A stretch of 64,000 bases of DNA, taken from positions 258,710 to 322,709 of the forward strand of contig SRUQ01000005.1 in NCBI GenBank assembly GCA_004791255.1, written 5' to 3'. The stretch's first letter is position 1; every line of letters starts with the position of its first letter. The notes beneath the pieces are model-generated. The model had not been told where the DNA came from. It was given only the letters and a program-made list of their open reading frames with translations, and ran no database searches. This document shows positions 16,984 to 27,032 of this stretch, piece by piece. This DNA comes from a bacterium M00.F.Ca.ET.205.01.1.1 (lineage in GTDB: Bacteria > Pseudomonadota > Alphaproteobacteria > Rhizobiales > Rhizobiaceae). The translations under genes were made by a program, and so were the position numbers.

Positions 16984-17702
16984 GCCGGCTCGGCCTTCTG
17001 CTTGTGCAGGCCGAAATAGGCTTTTGTCACCTCGTCGCGCGAAACGCTCTTGCTGTCCGCCGTTAGCGCGATGCGTCCTTCCAGCATGCAGATGACCTTG
17101 TCGGAAACCGACAGTGCCCGGTTGAGATCCTGCTCGACCAGGATGATCGTGGTTCCCGAGCGGATGAGGCCTTGCAGCGCGGCATAGACGCGGTCGACGA
17201 TCAATGGCGACAGGCCAAGCGACACCTCGTCGAGCAGGAGTACGTCAGGATTGCTCATCAGCGCCCGGCCGATCGCCGTCGCCTGCTGCTCGCCGCCGGA
17301 GAGATGGCCAGTCTTGGTGTGCCGGCGCGGCTTCAGGTTGGGAAACATCTCCAGCACCTTGTCGACGCTCCAGTCGCCCGGCCGCCCGGCGGTCCTGCCG
17401 AGCAAAAGGTTCTCCTCGACGCTCATGCGCACGAACAGCTTTCGCCCTTCCGGCACCAGCGCGATGCCCATACCGACACGCCGGTGCGACGGCACGCTGG
17501 TGAGATCGGCATCGCCCAGAAGCACGCGGCCGGCCGCCGGCTGGTGCGCGCCGGCGATTGCTCTGAGCAACGTCGTCTTGCCCGCGCCATTGGCGCCGAC
17601 CAGCGCCAGCGTTTCGCCGCGCTCGACGCCGAATGTCACGCCGCGCACCGCTTGCAGCAGGCCATGCCTGACGACCAGGTTCTCGACCGCCATGAAACTC
17701 AT
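16980..17702 (-). CDS. Branched-chain-type ABC ATPase (LivF), PcaQ-linked aromatic importer
   Basis: 240 residues from the ATG at 17702, which overlaps the livG stop as ATGA (a second ATG at 17693 is also possible). Walker A GANGAGKT is at residues 36-43, the signature LSGGE at 134-138, followed by VLLLDEVSLGLSP as Walker B and the LivF-type ILVEQD. It supplies energy for the LivHM channel. The open frame extends further upstream into livG but has no ribosome site. Confidence 0.88.
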   Translation of the reverse strand: MSFMAVENLVVRHGLLQAVRGVTFGVERGETLALVGANGAGKTTLLRAIAGAHQPAAGRVLLGDADLTSVPSHRRVGMGIALVPEGRKLFVRMSVEENLLLGRTAGRPGDWSVDKVLEMFPNLKPRRHTKTGHLSGGEQQATAIGRALMSNPDVLLLDEVSLGLSPLIVDRVYAALQGLIRSGTTIILVEQDLNRALSVSDKVICMLEGRIALTADSKSVSRDEVTKAYFGLHKQKAEPA

Positions 17703-18439
17703 TTGGGGCCTCCGCCGAGATAGGCGCGGATCACCTCCGGATCGGCCATGACGGCTTGCGGCTCGCCGTCGGCGATGATCTTCCCCGCATCCATGCAGAT
17801 CAGCCGCTCGGCCACCTGCAGCAGGATGTGGACGATGTGTTCGATCCAGACGATGCCGATCTTGCGGCGGCGCAATTCCTTGATGGTGCCCACGAGTTCG
17901 CCGGCCTCGCCGTCGGTCAGGCCGCCGCCGATCTCGTCCAGCAATAGCAGCGTCGGCCGCGCCGCGAGCGCTCGCGCCAGCTCCAGACGCTTGCGGTCGA
18001 GCAGGCCGAGCGTCTCGGCGCGCCGGTTGGCGACGCCAAGCATGCCGCACAGTCTCAACGAGCCGAGCGCCTCCTCATAGGCCTCGTCGCGCTGAAGCCC
18101 GGCGCCATGCGATGCCGCCACGAAGACGTTCTCGAAAGTGGTCATGCCGGCGAACGGCTTCGGCACCTGATGCGTGCGCACCAGGCCAAGCCGGCAACGC
18201 CGCGTCGCCGGCAGCAGCGTCACGTCGCTACCCTTGAAGCTGACCGTGCCGCTGCTCGGCGGGAAGGCGCCCGAAAGCACGCTGAGCAGCGTGGTCTTGC
18301 CGGCGCCGTTCGGGCCGACGATGCCGACCGCCTCGCCCGCGCCCATGGCGAAGTCGACATCGTCCAGCACCACAAGCGCGCCGAAGTGCTTGTGGATGCC
18401 GGCGGCGCTGAGGATCGCGGCGTCTGGTGGGCTGGTCAC
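17699..18439 (-). CDS. Branched-chain-type ABC ATPase (LivG) with degenerate signature motif
   Basis: 246 residues from a GTG at 18439, preceded by GGGG and 24 bp after the livJ stop. Walker A GPNGAGKT is at residues 42-49 and Walker B LLLLDEIGGGL near 164. The usual LSGGQ signature is replaced by LGLLDRKRLELARAL at about 143, so the C-loop is non-canonical; one composite ATP site is probably built mainly from the LivF signature. The remaining LivG landmarks (QVPKPFAGMTTFENVFVA, VIRAYLGGG at the end) are intact, so this is probably a family variant and not a pseudogene. Confidence 0.85.
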   Translation of the reverse strand: MTSPPDAAILSAAGIHKHFGALVVLDDVDFAMGAGEAVGIVGPNGAGKTTLLSVLSGAFPPSSGTVSFKGSDVTLLPATRRCRLGLVRTHQVPKPFAGMTTFENVFVAASHGAGLQRDEAYEEALGSLRLCGMLGVANRRAETLGLLDRKRLELARALAARPTLLLLDEIGGGLTDGEAGELVGTIKELRRRKIGIVWIEHIVHILLQVAERLICMDAGKIIADGEPQAVMADPEVIRAYLGGGPK

Positions 18440-18463
18440 GGTGCGATCCCCGTCTGCGGTCGG

Positions 18464-19777
18464 TCAGCCGTTATACGGCTGGAGCTTGGCCTCGACCGGC
18501 ACTTTCGGGTCGGTGGCGTTCTCGGTCACGACATAGTCGAGCGGGAACTTGGAACCCTCCTTGGCGGCGACCCATTGCGTGCCGATGATCGGGCCGGGCG
18601 ACACATTGGCCACCGGCCCGCTGGTGAAGTCGACTTTGCCGACCATGGTCTCGGTCTTGAGCGTGCTCAGCGCCTTGGCCACCGCCGCCTTGTCCTTGGC
18701 GTCGGTGCTCGCCTTCAGCGCTTCGAAGCCCGCGTCGAGCAGCGACATCGAGGCGCCGAGCTGCTGCGTCCACTGCTTGCCGCTCGCCGCCTCATAGCCG
18801 TCGGCGAGTTCGGTTCCCGATACGCCGGTCAGCGGCGACTTGTAGGGGAACGCCTTGTGCCAGTAGGCGGCGCTCGAAATCTTCATGCCGAGGTCGCCGA
18901 GCGCCTCGATGTCGGACGGGAACAGGCCGGTCTTGGCGACCTGCGCGATCTTGATCTGCTTGGTCAGGCCCTGCTGCGCCGCCTGGCGCCAGAAGGCGGC
19001 GAAGTCGGGCGGGATCGGGAAGGAGTTGAAAATCTCGACGCCTTCCTGCTTGAACAGCGCGATCTGCGAGGAATAGTCCGTCGTGCCGGTCTCATAGGCG
19101 CCGGGATCGACAATGGTAAAACCCTGCTTGGCCAGCAACGGCGCCAGATGGGCGCGGATGGCGTTGCCGTCGGCGTCGTTGGGATACATGACACCGACCT
19201 TCTTGTTGGTCTCGATCAGGTTCCATTGCGAGACATAGGCCTTGAAGAATTCTTCGACGCCGAACCCGAAATGATAGGTCCATTTGAACGGCGAGGGCGC
19301 GCCGGGCTTGGCGCCGCGGCCGAAATACCAGGCCTCCCACGGCATCACCGTCGACAGGCAAGGCACACCGGCGGCTTCGCAAGCGTCGGCGACCGGGTTG
19401 ATCACCTCTGGCGTGGAGACGGCCAGCATCAGGTCGATAGCCTGGTTGTTAATCAGGTCCTTGGCGAGTTGGCCCGCGCGGGAGGGGTCCGATTGCGTAT
19501 CCTGATCGAGGATTTCCACGCTGTATTTCTTGCCGCCGAGTTCGATGCCGCTGGCAAGTGCCTTGCGGGCAAGATCGAGCACGTAGCCGTCGGTCTCGCC
19601 GAAACCGGCCAGCGGTCCGGTGCGCGGGCTGACAAAGCCGACCTTGAGCGTATCACCTGCGGCGAAAGCCTTGCGGCCGCCGAGCGCAAGGGCCGTGCCG
19701 CCGGCGATCGACGTGGCAATGAACTGGCGCCGTGAAATGCCTGATATGACGGATTTGCTGCCGATGCTGTGGGTCAT
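18464..19777 (-). CDS. Branched-chain-type ABC binding protein with Tat-like signal, PcaQ-linked
   Basis: 437 residues from the ATG at 19777, preceded by a strong GAGGGAGGAA ribosome site. The N-terminus has a twin-arginine motif SRRQFIAT (Arg16-Arg17) and a hydrophobic stretch, with likely cleavage after AFA near residue 39, so Tat export is expected. The mature part is a type I periplasmic binding fold (VGFVSPRTGPLAGFGETDGY). It is the first gene of the minus-strand operon livJGFHM-SDR-ALDH and has a perfect PcaQ box 137-152 bp upstream. By analogy with the PcaQ-controlled S. meliloti importer it probably binds protocatechuate or a related phenolic. Confidence 0.85.
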   Translation of the reverse strand: MTHSIGSKSVISGISRRQFIATSIAGGTALALGGRKAFAAGDTLKVGFVSPRTGPLAGFGETDGYVLDLARKALASGIELGGKKYSVEILDQDTQSDPSRAGQLAKDLINNQAIDLMLAVSTPEVINPVADACEAAGVPCLSTVMPWEAWYFGRGAKPGAPSPFKWTYHFGFGVEEFFKAYVSQWNLIETNKKVGVMYPNDADGNAIRAHLAPLLAKQGFTIVDPGAYETGTTDYSSQIALFKQEGVEIFNSFPIPPDFAAFWRQAAQQGLTKQIKIAQVAKTGLFPSDIEALGDLGMKISSAAYWHKAFPYKSPLTGVSGTELADGYEAASGKQWTQQLGASMSLLDAGFEALKASTDAKDKAAVAKALSTLKTETMVGKVDFTSGPVANVSPGPIIGTQWVAAKEGSKFPLDYVVTENATDPKVPVEAKLQPYNG

Positions 19778-19878
19778 GTGTTCCTCCCTCTGTGGCGGCG
19801 CCAACCTTGGCCATCGATTGATCGATGGCTGGGAAATGGCACGATTTCAGATCCTCCATCCGCACATTGCCCTAGGGA

Positions 19879-19929
19879 TTTGGTTCGGTAAAATGATATT
19901 TTGCGGTGTTTCATTAACCCTGGGGTTAT
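19879..19929. repeat. 51-bp promoter duplicate, copy 1 (livJ side), inverted relative to copy 2
   Basis: This 51-bp block matches the reverse complement of 20905-20955 at 47 of 51 positions (4 substitutions, no gaps). Each copy has the PcaQ box at its distal end and runs toward its own operon (livJ here, pcaD in the other), so the same promoter module exists twice, pointing outward on either side of pcaQ. It contains a conserved TATCAT (minus strand, 19898-19893) suited to a -10 element. Confidence 0.9.
19914..19929 (-). promoter_or_regulatory. PcaQ box upstream of livJ (perfect consensus)
   Basis: On the minus strand it reads ATAACC-CCAG-GGTTAA, an exact match to the ATAACC-N4-GGTTAA PcaQ binding motif known from Sinorhizobium meliloti. 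It is oriented toward livJ and overlaps the position expected for a -35 element, as for an activator-dependent LysR promoter. Confidence 0.85.
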
Positions 19930-19979
19930 GAAATTTCGAGCCGTACCCAACTGGACCGGCTTAGAAGGGGATGAAATTC

Positions 19980-20897
19980 TCAGGCCCTTGGGCGTGCCGC
20001 TTCGCGGATGGTCTGCAGCAGGATTGAGAAGGCCGGTGACGGCGCCGTGTCCGTGCGCATTGTCAGGCCGACCGGCCCCTTGGTCTCCTCAGTGTCGACG
20101 GGCAGGGCGACAAAGGCGCCGCTGCCGAGTTCGTTGGCAACGACGCCCGCGGAAATGATCCAGACAGCATCGCTCTGCCGCAGGAAGGCGCGGCCGAAGG
20201 AATCCGACACGGTCTCGATCTCGGTTGCCGGCGCAGTCATGCCGTTGGTGATGAACAGGCGGTCGACAAAGGGACGGATGACCGATTCCCGCGTCGGCAT
20301 CAGCACCGGGAATGCGTCGAGCCGTGCGAAGATGTCCGCCCCCAGCTCCAGCAGCGGATGCCCCGAGCGCACCACGAACAGCACCTGCTCCGAATAGAGG
20401 TGCTCGAAGAAGAAGCCGGTCATGTTCTCCGGCGCCGCCAGCCGGCCGACGACAAGGTCGAGCGCGCCGGTGCGCAACTGCTCGAGCAGCACGGCGTTCT
20501 CGCCGGTGACGATCTTGATCGCCGCGCTGGTGTTCTCCTTGAGGAACAGGCTCATGGCATGCGGCATCACCTTGGCCGAGACGGTCGGCAGCGCGCCGAT
20601 GCGGATCGGGTAGCGGTTGATCGCGCCATCCTGCCTGACGGAATCTACGCCTTGTCTGAGCGCGGTGATCGCCGTGCCGGCATGGCGAAGGAAGATTTCG
20701 CCGATGCGCGTCACCCGGATGCCGCGGCCGTCGCGTTCGACGACGGCGACGCCGAGCGCCTCTTCCAGTTCGCGCAAGGTCTTGGTCACCGCCGGCGGGC
20801 TGACATGCAGGAAGTCCGCCGCCTTGGCCACGCTGCGCTGGCGCGCGACTTCGAGGAAGGCTTGCAGGTGGCGAAACCGGATACGGCTTTCGGACAC
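19980..20897 (-). CDS. pcaQ: LysR-type activator of protocatechuate catabolism
   Basis: 305 residues if started at GTG 20897, giving SESRIRFRHLQAFLEVARQRSV after the initiator, the family-typical PcaQ N-terminus. A TTG at 20933 would place the operator inside the gene and is less likely. An N-terminal winged HTH (about residues 5-65, KAADFLHVSPPAVTKTLRELEEALGV) is followed by a LysR substrate domain. PcaQ activates pcaDCHGB in response to beta-carboxy-cis,cis-muconate or gamma-carboxymuconolactone-type intermediates. The gene is divergent from pcaD and its start lies beside the PcaQ box, so autoregulation is likely. Confidence 0.9.
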   Translation of the reverse strand: MSESRIRFRHLQAFLEVARQRSVAKAADFLHVSPPAVTKTLRELEEALGVAVVERDGRGIRVTRIGEIFLRHAGTAITALRQGVDSVRQDGAINRYPIRIGALPTVSAKVMPHAMSLFLKENTSAAIKIVTGENAVLLEQLRTGALDLVVGRLAAPENMTGFFFEHLYSEQVLFVVRSGHPLLELGADIFARLDAFPVLMPTRESVIRPFVDRLFITNGMTAPATEIETVSDSFGRAFLRQSDAVWIISAGVVANELGSGAFVALPVDTEETKGPVGLTMRTDTAPSPAFSILLQTIREAARPRA

Positions 20898-20904
20898 GAT
20901 TTTA

Positions 20905-20920
20905 ATAACCCCTGAGTTAA
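20905..20920 (+). promoter_or_regulatory. PcaQ box upstream of pcaD (one mismatch)
   Basis: It reads ATAACC-CCTG-AGTTAA and differs from the ATAACC-N4-GGTTAA consensus only at the first base of the second half. It lies between the pcaQ start (20897) and the pcaD start (20990), so one site can serve both activation of pcaD and control of pcaQ. Confidence 0.85.
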
Positions 20921-20955
20921 TGAAACGGCGCAAAATATCATTTTACCGAACCAAA
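20905..20955. repeat. 51-bp promoter duplicate, copy 2 (pcaD side)
   Basis: Inverted partner of 19879-19929 (47/51 identical). It includes the PcaQ box and a TATCAT at 20936-20941, 17 bp from a weak -35-like TGAGTT that overlaps the box. Transcription would begin near 20948, about 40 bp before the pcaD GTG. Confidence 0.9.
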
Positions 20956-20989
20956 CGCCTTGTGCAATGTGGAGATGGAGGATCAAACC

Positions 20990-21796
20990 GTGCCATTCGT
21001 CACCCTTGGCGGCATCACGCTGCACCACCGATATGTCGAGGCGAACGGCAAGACGCCTGCGGTCGTGTTCATCAATTCGCTCGGCACCGATTTCCGCATC
21101 TGGGACCAACTCCTGTCCGAGCTCGATGGTGAAATGCCGCTGCTGGTCTATGACAAGCGCGGCCACGGGCTGTCCGACATCGGCGACATCAGGTCGATCG
21201 ACGATCATGTCGACGACCTCATCGGTCTCATCGATCATTTCGGCCTGGACCGCCTCGTGCTGTGCGGCCTGTCGGTCGGCGGCATGATCGCGCAAGGCCT
21301 CTATGCCAGGCGACCTGAGATCGTCGCAGCGATGATCCTGTGCGACACTGCGCACAAGATCGGCACTGCCGAGAGCTGGAATGCGCGCATCGCCACCGTA
21401 CAGGCCAACGGCATCCGGGCTGTCGCGGATGCCGTGCTCAAAGTCTGGTTCACGCCGCCCTTCCATTCGGAGCGCCAGCCCGAACTTGACGGTTACTGGA
21501 ACATGCTGACCCGGCAAGCGCTGCCCGGTTACATCGGAACCTGCATGGCGGTCCGTGACGCGGACTTCACCGAGACCGCGCGCCGCATCGCGGTGCCGAC
21601 GCTCTGTGTCGTCGGCGACCAGGATGGCTCCACGCCTCCCGATCTCGTCCGTTCGCTGGCCGATCTCATCCCCGGCGCGCGCTTCGAGATCATCAGCGAC
21701 GCCGGGCATATTCCTTGCGTCGAACATCCCGCGGCGCTGGTGGCGCTGATTCGCGATTTTGTCGCCTCGCTTCCTTCCGGAGAAACCCATGGATGA
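20990..21796 (+). CDS. pcaD: 3-oxoadipate enol-lactonase
   Basis: 268 residues from GTG 20990, which has an ideal GGAGG 8 bp upstream and gives the N-terminus PFVTLGGITLHHRY after the initiator; TTG, GTG and ATG codons further upstream (20960-20975) lack a well-spaced ribosome site. It has the alpha/beta-hydrolase fold with nucleophile Ser95 in GLSVGGM, a late acid near DQDG and His in GHIPCVEHP. It hydrolyses 3-oxoadipate enol-lactone to 3-oxoadipate in the beta-ketoadipate pathway. First gene of pcaDCHGB-pobA; it overlaps pcaC by 8 bp. Confidence 0.92.
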   Translation: MPFVTLGGITLHHRYVEANGKTPAVVFINSLGTDFRIWDQLLSELDGEMPLLVYDKRGHGLSDIGDIRSIDDHVDDLIGLIDHFGLDRLVLCGLSVGGMIAQGLYARRPEIVAAMILCDTAHKIGTAESWNARIATVQANGIRAVADAVLKVWFTPPFHSERQPELDGYWNMLTRQALPGYIGTCMAVRDADFTETARRIAVPTLCVVGDQDGSTPPDLVRSLADLIPGARFEIISDAGHIPCVEHPAALVALIRDFVASLPSGETHG

Positions 21797-22202
21797 CGTC
21801 CCCGGCAACGCAGCCAGATACCGCACCGGCCTCGCGGTGCGGCGCTCCGTGCTCGGCGACCCGCATGTCGACCGGGCCGAGATTGCCGCCACCGATTTCG
21901 ACCAGCCGTTCCAGGAACTGATCACCGAGGCCGCCTGGGGAACCGTGTGGGCGCGGCCGGGCTTCAGCAAGCGCGAGCGCTCGATCGTCACGCTGGCGCT
22001 GCTGGCGGCCCTTGGCCATGACGAGGAGGTGGCCATGCATGTGCGCGCCACCGCCAACACCGGCGCCTCGCGCAGCGATATCTGCGAGGCGTTCCTGCAT
22101 GTCGCCATCTATGCCGGCGTGCCGGCGGCCAACCGCGCCTTCAAGATCGCCAAGGAGGTGTTTTCGGAAATGGACGGAGGCAAGGCTGTCCATGCCCGCT
22201 GA
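21789..22202 (+). CDS. pcaC: 4-carboxymuconolactone decarboxylase
   Basis: 137 residues from the ATG at 21789 (GGAG 6 bp upstream). It is an all-helical CMD-family protein with [50 protein letters not shown] and the late [19 protein letters not shown]. It decarboxylates gamma-carboxymuconolactone to 3-oxoadipate enol-lactone, the step before PcaD. It overlaps both pcaD and pcaH, consistent with a tightly coupled operon. Here PcaC and PcaD are separate proteins; in some actinobacteria they are fused. Confidence 0.93.
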   Translation: MDDVPGNAARYRTGLAVRRSVLGDPHVDRAEIAATDFDQPFQELITEAAWGTVWARPGFSKRERSIVTLALLAALGHDEEVAMHVRATANTGASRSDICEAFLHVAIYAGVPAANRAFKIAKEVFSEMDGGKAVHAR

Positions 22203-22947
22203 TCCCGGTTCCAACCTGACGCCGGAGACCGGCGCCTTCTTCCAGCGCGACCGGACATGGCATCCGCCGGCGCTGACGCCGAACTACAAGAGTTCCGTGC
22301 TGCGCTCGCCGCAGAAGGCGCTTCTCTCCTTCGACAACACGCTGTCGGAGATAGCGGGCCCGGTGTTCGGCCACGCCATGCTCGGCGAACTCGACGCCGA
22401 CCTGATCCACAATTTCGCCCGGCCCGGCGAGAGCGCCATCGGCGAGCGCATCATCGTCCATGGACGGGTGCTCGACGAGCGTGGCGTTGGCGTGCCCGGC
22501 GTGCTGATCGAATTCTGGCAGGCCAATGCCGGCGGCCGCTACCGCCACAAGAAGGACGGCTATCTGGCGCCGCTCGACCCGAATTTCGGCGGCTGCGGCC
22601 GCACCATCACGGGCGAGGACGGCTTCTATGCCTTCCGCACCGTGAAACCCGGCCCCTATCCCTGGCCGAACGGGCCCAATGACTGGCGTCCGGCGCATAT
22701 CCACTTCTCGGTTTTCGGCCACGGCTTTGCCCAGCGGCTGATCACGCAGATGTATTTCGAGGGCGATCCGCTGATCTGGAAGTGCCCGATCGTGCGCGGC
22801 ATCGCCGACAGGGCGGCCATCGAGGCGCTGACGGCCCTTCTCGACACGCAGGCGACGATCCCGATGGATGCGCTTGCCTACAAGTTCGACATCGTGCTGC
22901 GCGGGCGCCGCTCCTCGCTGTTCGAAAACCGGCTGGAGGGCAATTGA
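22192..22947 (+). CDS. pcaH: Protocatechuate 3,4-dioxygenase beta subunit
   Basis: 251 residues from the ATG at 22192, overlapping the pcaC stop by 11 bp. The Fe(III) ligands of intradiol dioxygenases can be recognised: a tyrosine in [11 protein letters not shown], a tyrosine in [10 protein letters not shown], and the two histidines of [12 protein letters not shown]. With PcaG it cleaves the ring of protocatechuate between the hydroxyls to beta-carboxy-cis,cis-muconate. The stop overlaps the pcaG start (TGATG), so the subunits should be made in equal amounts. Confidence 0.95.
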   Translation: MPADPGSNLTPETGAFFQRDRTWHPPALTPNYKSSVLRSPQKALLSFDNTLSEIAGPVFGHAMLGELDADLIHNFARPGESAIGERIIVHGRVLDERGVGVPGVLIEFWQANAGGRYRHKKDGYLAPLDPNFGGCGRTITGEDGFYAFRTVKPGPYPWPNGPNDWRPAHIHFSVFGHGFAQRLITQMYFEGDPLIWKCPIVRGIADRAAIEALTALLDTQATIPMDALAYKFDIVLRGRRSSLFENRLEGN

Positions 22948-23561
22948 TGGCCCAGTCGCTCGACCGTCTAAAGGAGAGCCCGTCGCAGACCGCCGGGCCT
23001 TACGTGCATATCGGGCTGACGCCCAATTTCTGCGGCATCGCTGGCGTCTACGCGAGCGATCTGGGCGCCGCCATGGTCAACGACAAGACCAAGGGCGAGC
23101 GCATCGGCTTGCGCGTCCGTGTCCTCGACGGCACCGGCACGCCGCTCAAGGATGCGCTGGTCGAGATATGGCAGGCCGACGCGGCCGGGCTTTACAATTC
23201 ACCCGCCGAAATGCGCGGCGCCGCCGATCCGAATTTCCTCGGCTGGGGCCGCTGCCCGACCGACATGGAAACTGGCCTCTGTGCATTCGAGACCATCAAG
23301 CCCGGCCGCGTGCCGTTCAGGGATGGCCGCCTGATGGCGCCGCACATCACGCTGTGGATCGTCGCGCGCGGCATCAACCTCGGCCTGCACACTAGGCTCT
23401 ATTTCTCCGACGAGGAAAAGGCCAATGCCGAGGATCCGATCCTGGCGCGCATCGAGCACCGCGTTCGCGTGCCGACGCTGATCGCCGAACGCCAGAGCGA
23501 CACCTACGTCTTCGACGTCCATCTCCAGGGGGAGAAGGAAACGGTCTTCTTCGACAGCTGA
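22947..23561 (+). CDS. pcaG: Protocatechuate 3,4-dioxygenase alpha subunit
   Basis: 204 residues from the ATG at 22947, sharing one base with the pcaH stop. It is an intradiol dioxygenase fold protein that starts with PSQTAGPYVHIGL and includes VRVLDGTGTPLKDALVEIWQADAAG and APHITLWIVARGIN. The alpha subunit lacks the full iron ligand set and completes the active site and oligomer. Length is normal for PcaG. Confidence 0.95.
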   Translation: MAQSLDRLKESPSQTAGPYVHIGLTPNFCGIAGVYASDLGAAMVNDKTKGERIGLRVRVLDGTGTPLKDALVEIWQADAAGLYNSPAEMRGAADPNFLGWGRCPTDMETGLCAFETIKPGRVPFRDGRLMAPHITLWIVARGINLGLHTRLYFSDEEKANAEDPILARIEHRVRVPTLIAERQSDTYVFDVHLQGEKETVFFDS

Positions 23562-23580
23562 TGGAGAGGTGAAGCAGGAC

Positions 23581-25805
<2,225 letters not shown>

Positions 25806-25874
25806 GGGCGTCCCCGACCGCTTGGCCATCTCCTTGAAATCCGGGCCTCCACCTTGGAAGCGTCAATAAATAAT

Positions 25875-25887
25875 TTGACGCGCGTAA
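25875..25887. promoter_or_regulatory. Candidate LacI-type operator, copy 1
   Basis: TTGACGCGCGTAA, nearly palindromic around CGCG as LacI-family operators often are, lies 116 bp upstream of the regulator start. The same 13 bp recur exactly at 29229-29241 before the Gfo/Idh dehydrogenase. Here it also forms a perfect 7-bp inverted repeat (GCGTCAA/TTGACGC) with 25860-25866. Confidence 0.6.
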
Positions 25888-26003
25888 TGCTCATGCGTTG
25901 TATTGAGAACCGAGAAATTTGACTGGATAAGTTCGGTCAAGCATTGCCGCTCGCTGATAAGGGCGACATGACTGGTGAGCGGGGCAAAGGGCAGGAAAAA
26001 TCG

Positions 26004-27032
26004 ATGGCGGAGAAGACGCACCGCACGATGGATGATTTCGCCCGGGCGTCCGGCGTGTCCCGGCCGACCCTGTCGAAATACTTTGACGATCCGCTGAGCG
26101 TGAAGGCCGCGACGCGGACGCGCATCGAGGCGGCACTTCGCTCGTCTGACTATCAGCCGAATGTGTTCGCCCGCAATCTCAACCGCAAGCGCACCCGCAA
26201 TGTCGGCATCGTCGTGCCGGCGATCACCGATCCGTTCTATGCTGAGATGGTCAGTCGCATCGAATTGCGCTGCCGCGACGAGGGCTTTTGGCCGATCGTC
26301 ATCTCCTCGCACGGTTCACCCAAGCTGGAAGCGGAATCGGTCCGCACCCTGATGTCGCTGAAGGTCGCGGGCGCCATCGTCGCTCCGCTGGGGTCGGTCT
26401 CCGAACCGGGCGTCTTCGAACGGATGGGCGAGAACATCCCGATCGTCTATTTCGACACCTATATCGAGGGCGACACGCCTTTCGTCGGCAACAACAACCA
26501 CCAGAGCACGTCGATCATGGTCGACTATCTCTGCCGGTCGGGCGAGCCGCCCATCTATATCGACATTCCGCACGTCAACCACAATTCGGGCGAGCGGCTG
26601 CAAAGCTATATGGAATCCATGCGGGCCGCCGGTCAGGAGGCGGTCGTCATCGACGCCGGCCGCGATTACGCCTGGGATTTCGAGCGCATCGGCCATGAGT
26701 GGATGGAACGGACGCTCGACAGTCGCGGCCTGCCGGGGCGCACCCTCCTGTGCGCCAACGATCGTCTCGCCTTCGGCGTCATGTCCGCCGCCTTCTCGCG
26801 CGGCCTGAAGATCGGCCGCAGGCCCGATTGCGACTTCCGCGTCGCCGCCCATGACGATCATCCGCTGAGCCGCTACACCTGTCCGGCGCTGACCACCATG
26901 GCGCAGGATTTCGCCGCCATGGCCGGGCGCAGCGTCGAGATCCTGCTGGCCTTGCTGGACGAGGCCGACGCGCAGGACGTGGCGCGGAACGTCAAGCTCG
27001 GTGCGACCCTGGTAATGCGTCAGTCGGCCTGA
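26004..27032 (+). CDS. LacI-family transcriptional regulator
   Basis: 342 residues from the ATG at 26004 (AGGA 7 bp upstream). ATG 25968 and TTG 25944 are in frame but add an unusual charged leader. The N-terminal HTH reads TMDDFARASGVSRPTLSKYFDDPLSVKAATR, with the hinge helix near NLNRKRTRNVGIV, then a periplasmic-binding-protein-like sensor domain. The recognition helix differs from the common VSxxTVSRVLN form. It is convergent with the alpha/beta hydrolase gene, overlapping by 13 bp. The shared operator motif suggests it controls itself and the hydrolase/dehydrogenase pair. Confidence 0.88.
   Translation: MAEKTHRTMDDFARASGVSRPTLSKYFDDPLSVKAATRTRIEAALRSSDYQPNVFARNLNRKRTRNVGIVVPAITDPFYAEMVSRIELRCRDEGFWPIVISSHGSPKLEAESVRTLMSLKVAGAIVAPLGSVSEPGVFERMGENIPIVYFDTYIEGDTPFVGNNNHQSTSIMVDYLCRSGEPPIYIDIPHVNHNSGERLQSYMESMRAAGQEAVVIDAGRDYAWDFERIGHEWMERTLDSRGLPGRTLLCANDRLAFGVMSAAFSRGLKIGRRPDCDFRVAAHDDHPLSRYTCPALTTMAQDFAAMAGRSVEILLALLDEADAQDVARNVKLGATLVMRQSA

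Noticed and set aside
17699-18439. LivG as a pseudogene because of the missing LSGGQ
   Set aside because: The frame is intact, Walker A/B and C-terminal motifs are conserved, and it lies in a tightly coupled operon.
18107-19735. 542-codon open frame on the plus strand
   Set aside because: Antisense of livJ and livG; composition typical of shadow frames in high-GC DNA.
20933-20960. TTG starts for pcaQ (20933) and pcaD (20960)
   Set aside because: They would extend pcaQ across the PcaQ box and start pcaD with no ribosome site; GTG 20897 and GTG 20990 fit better.
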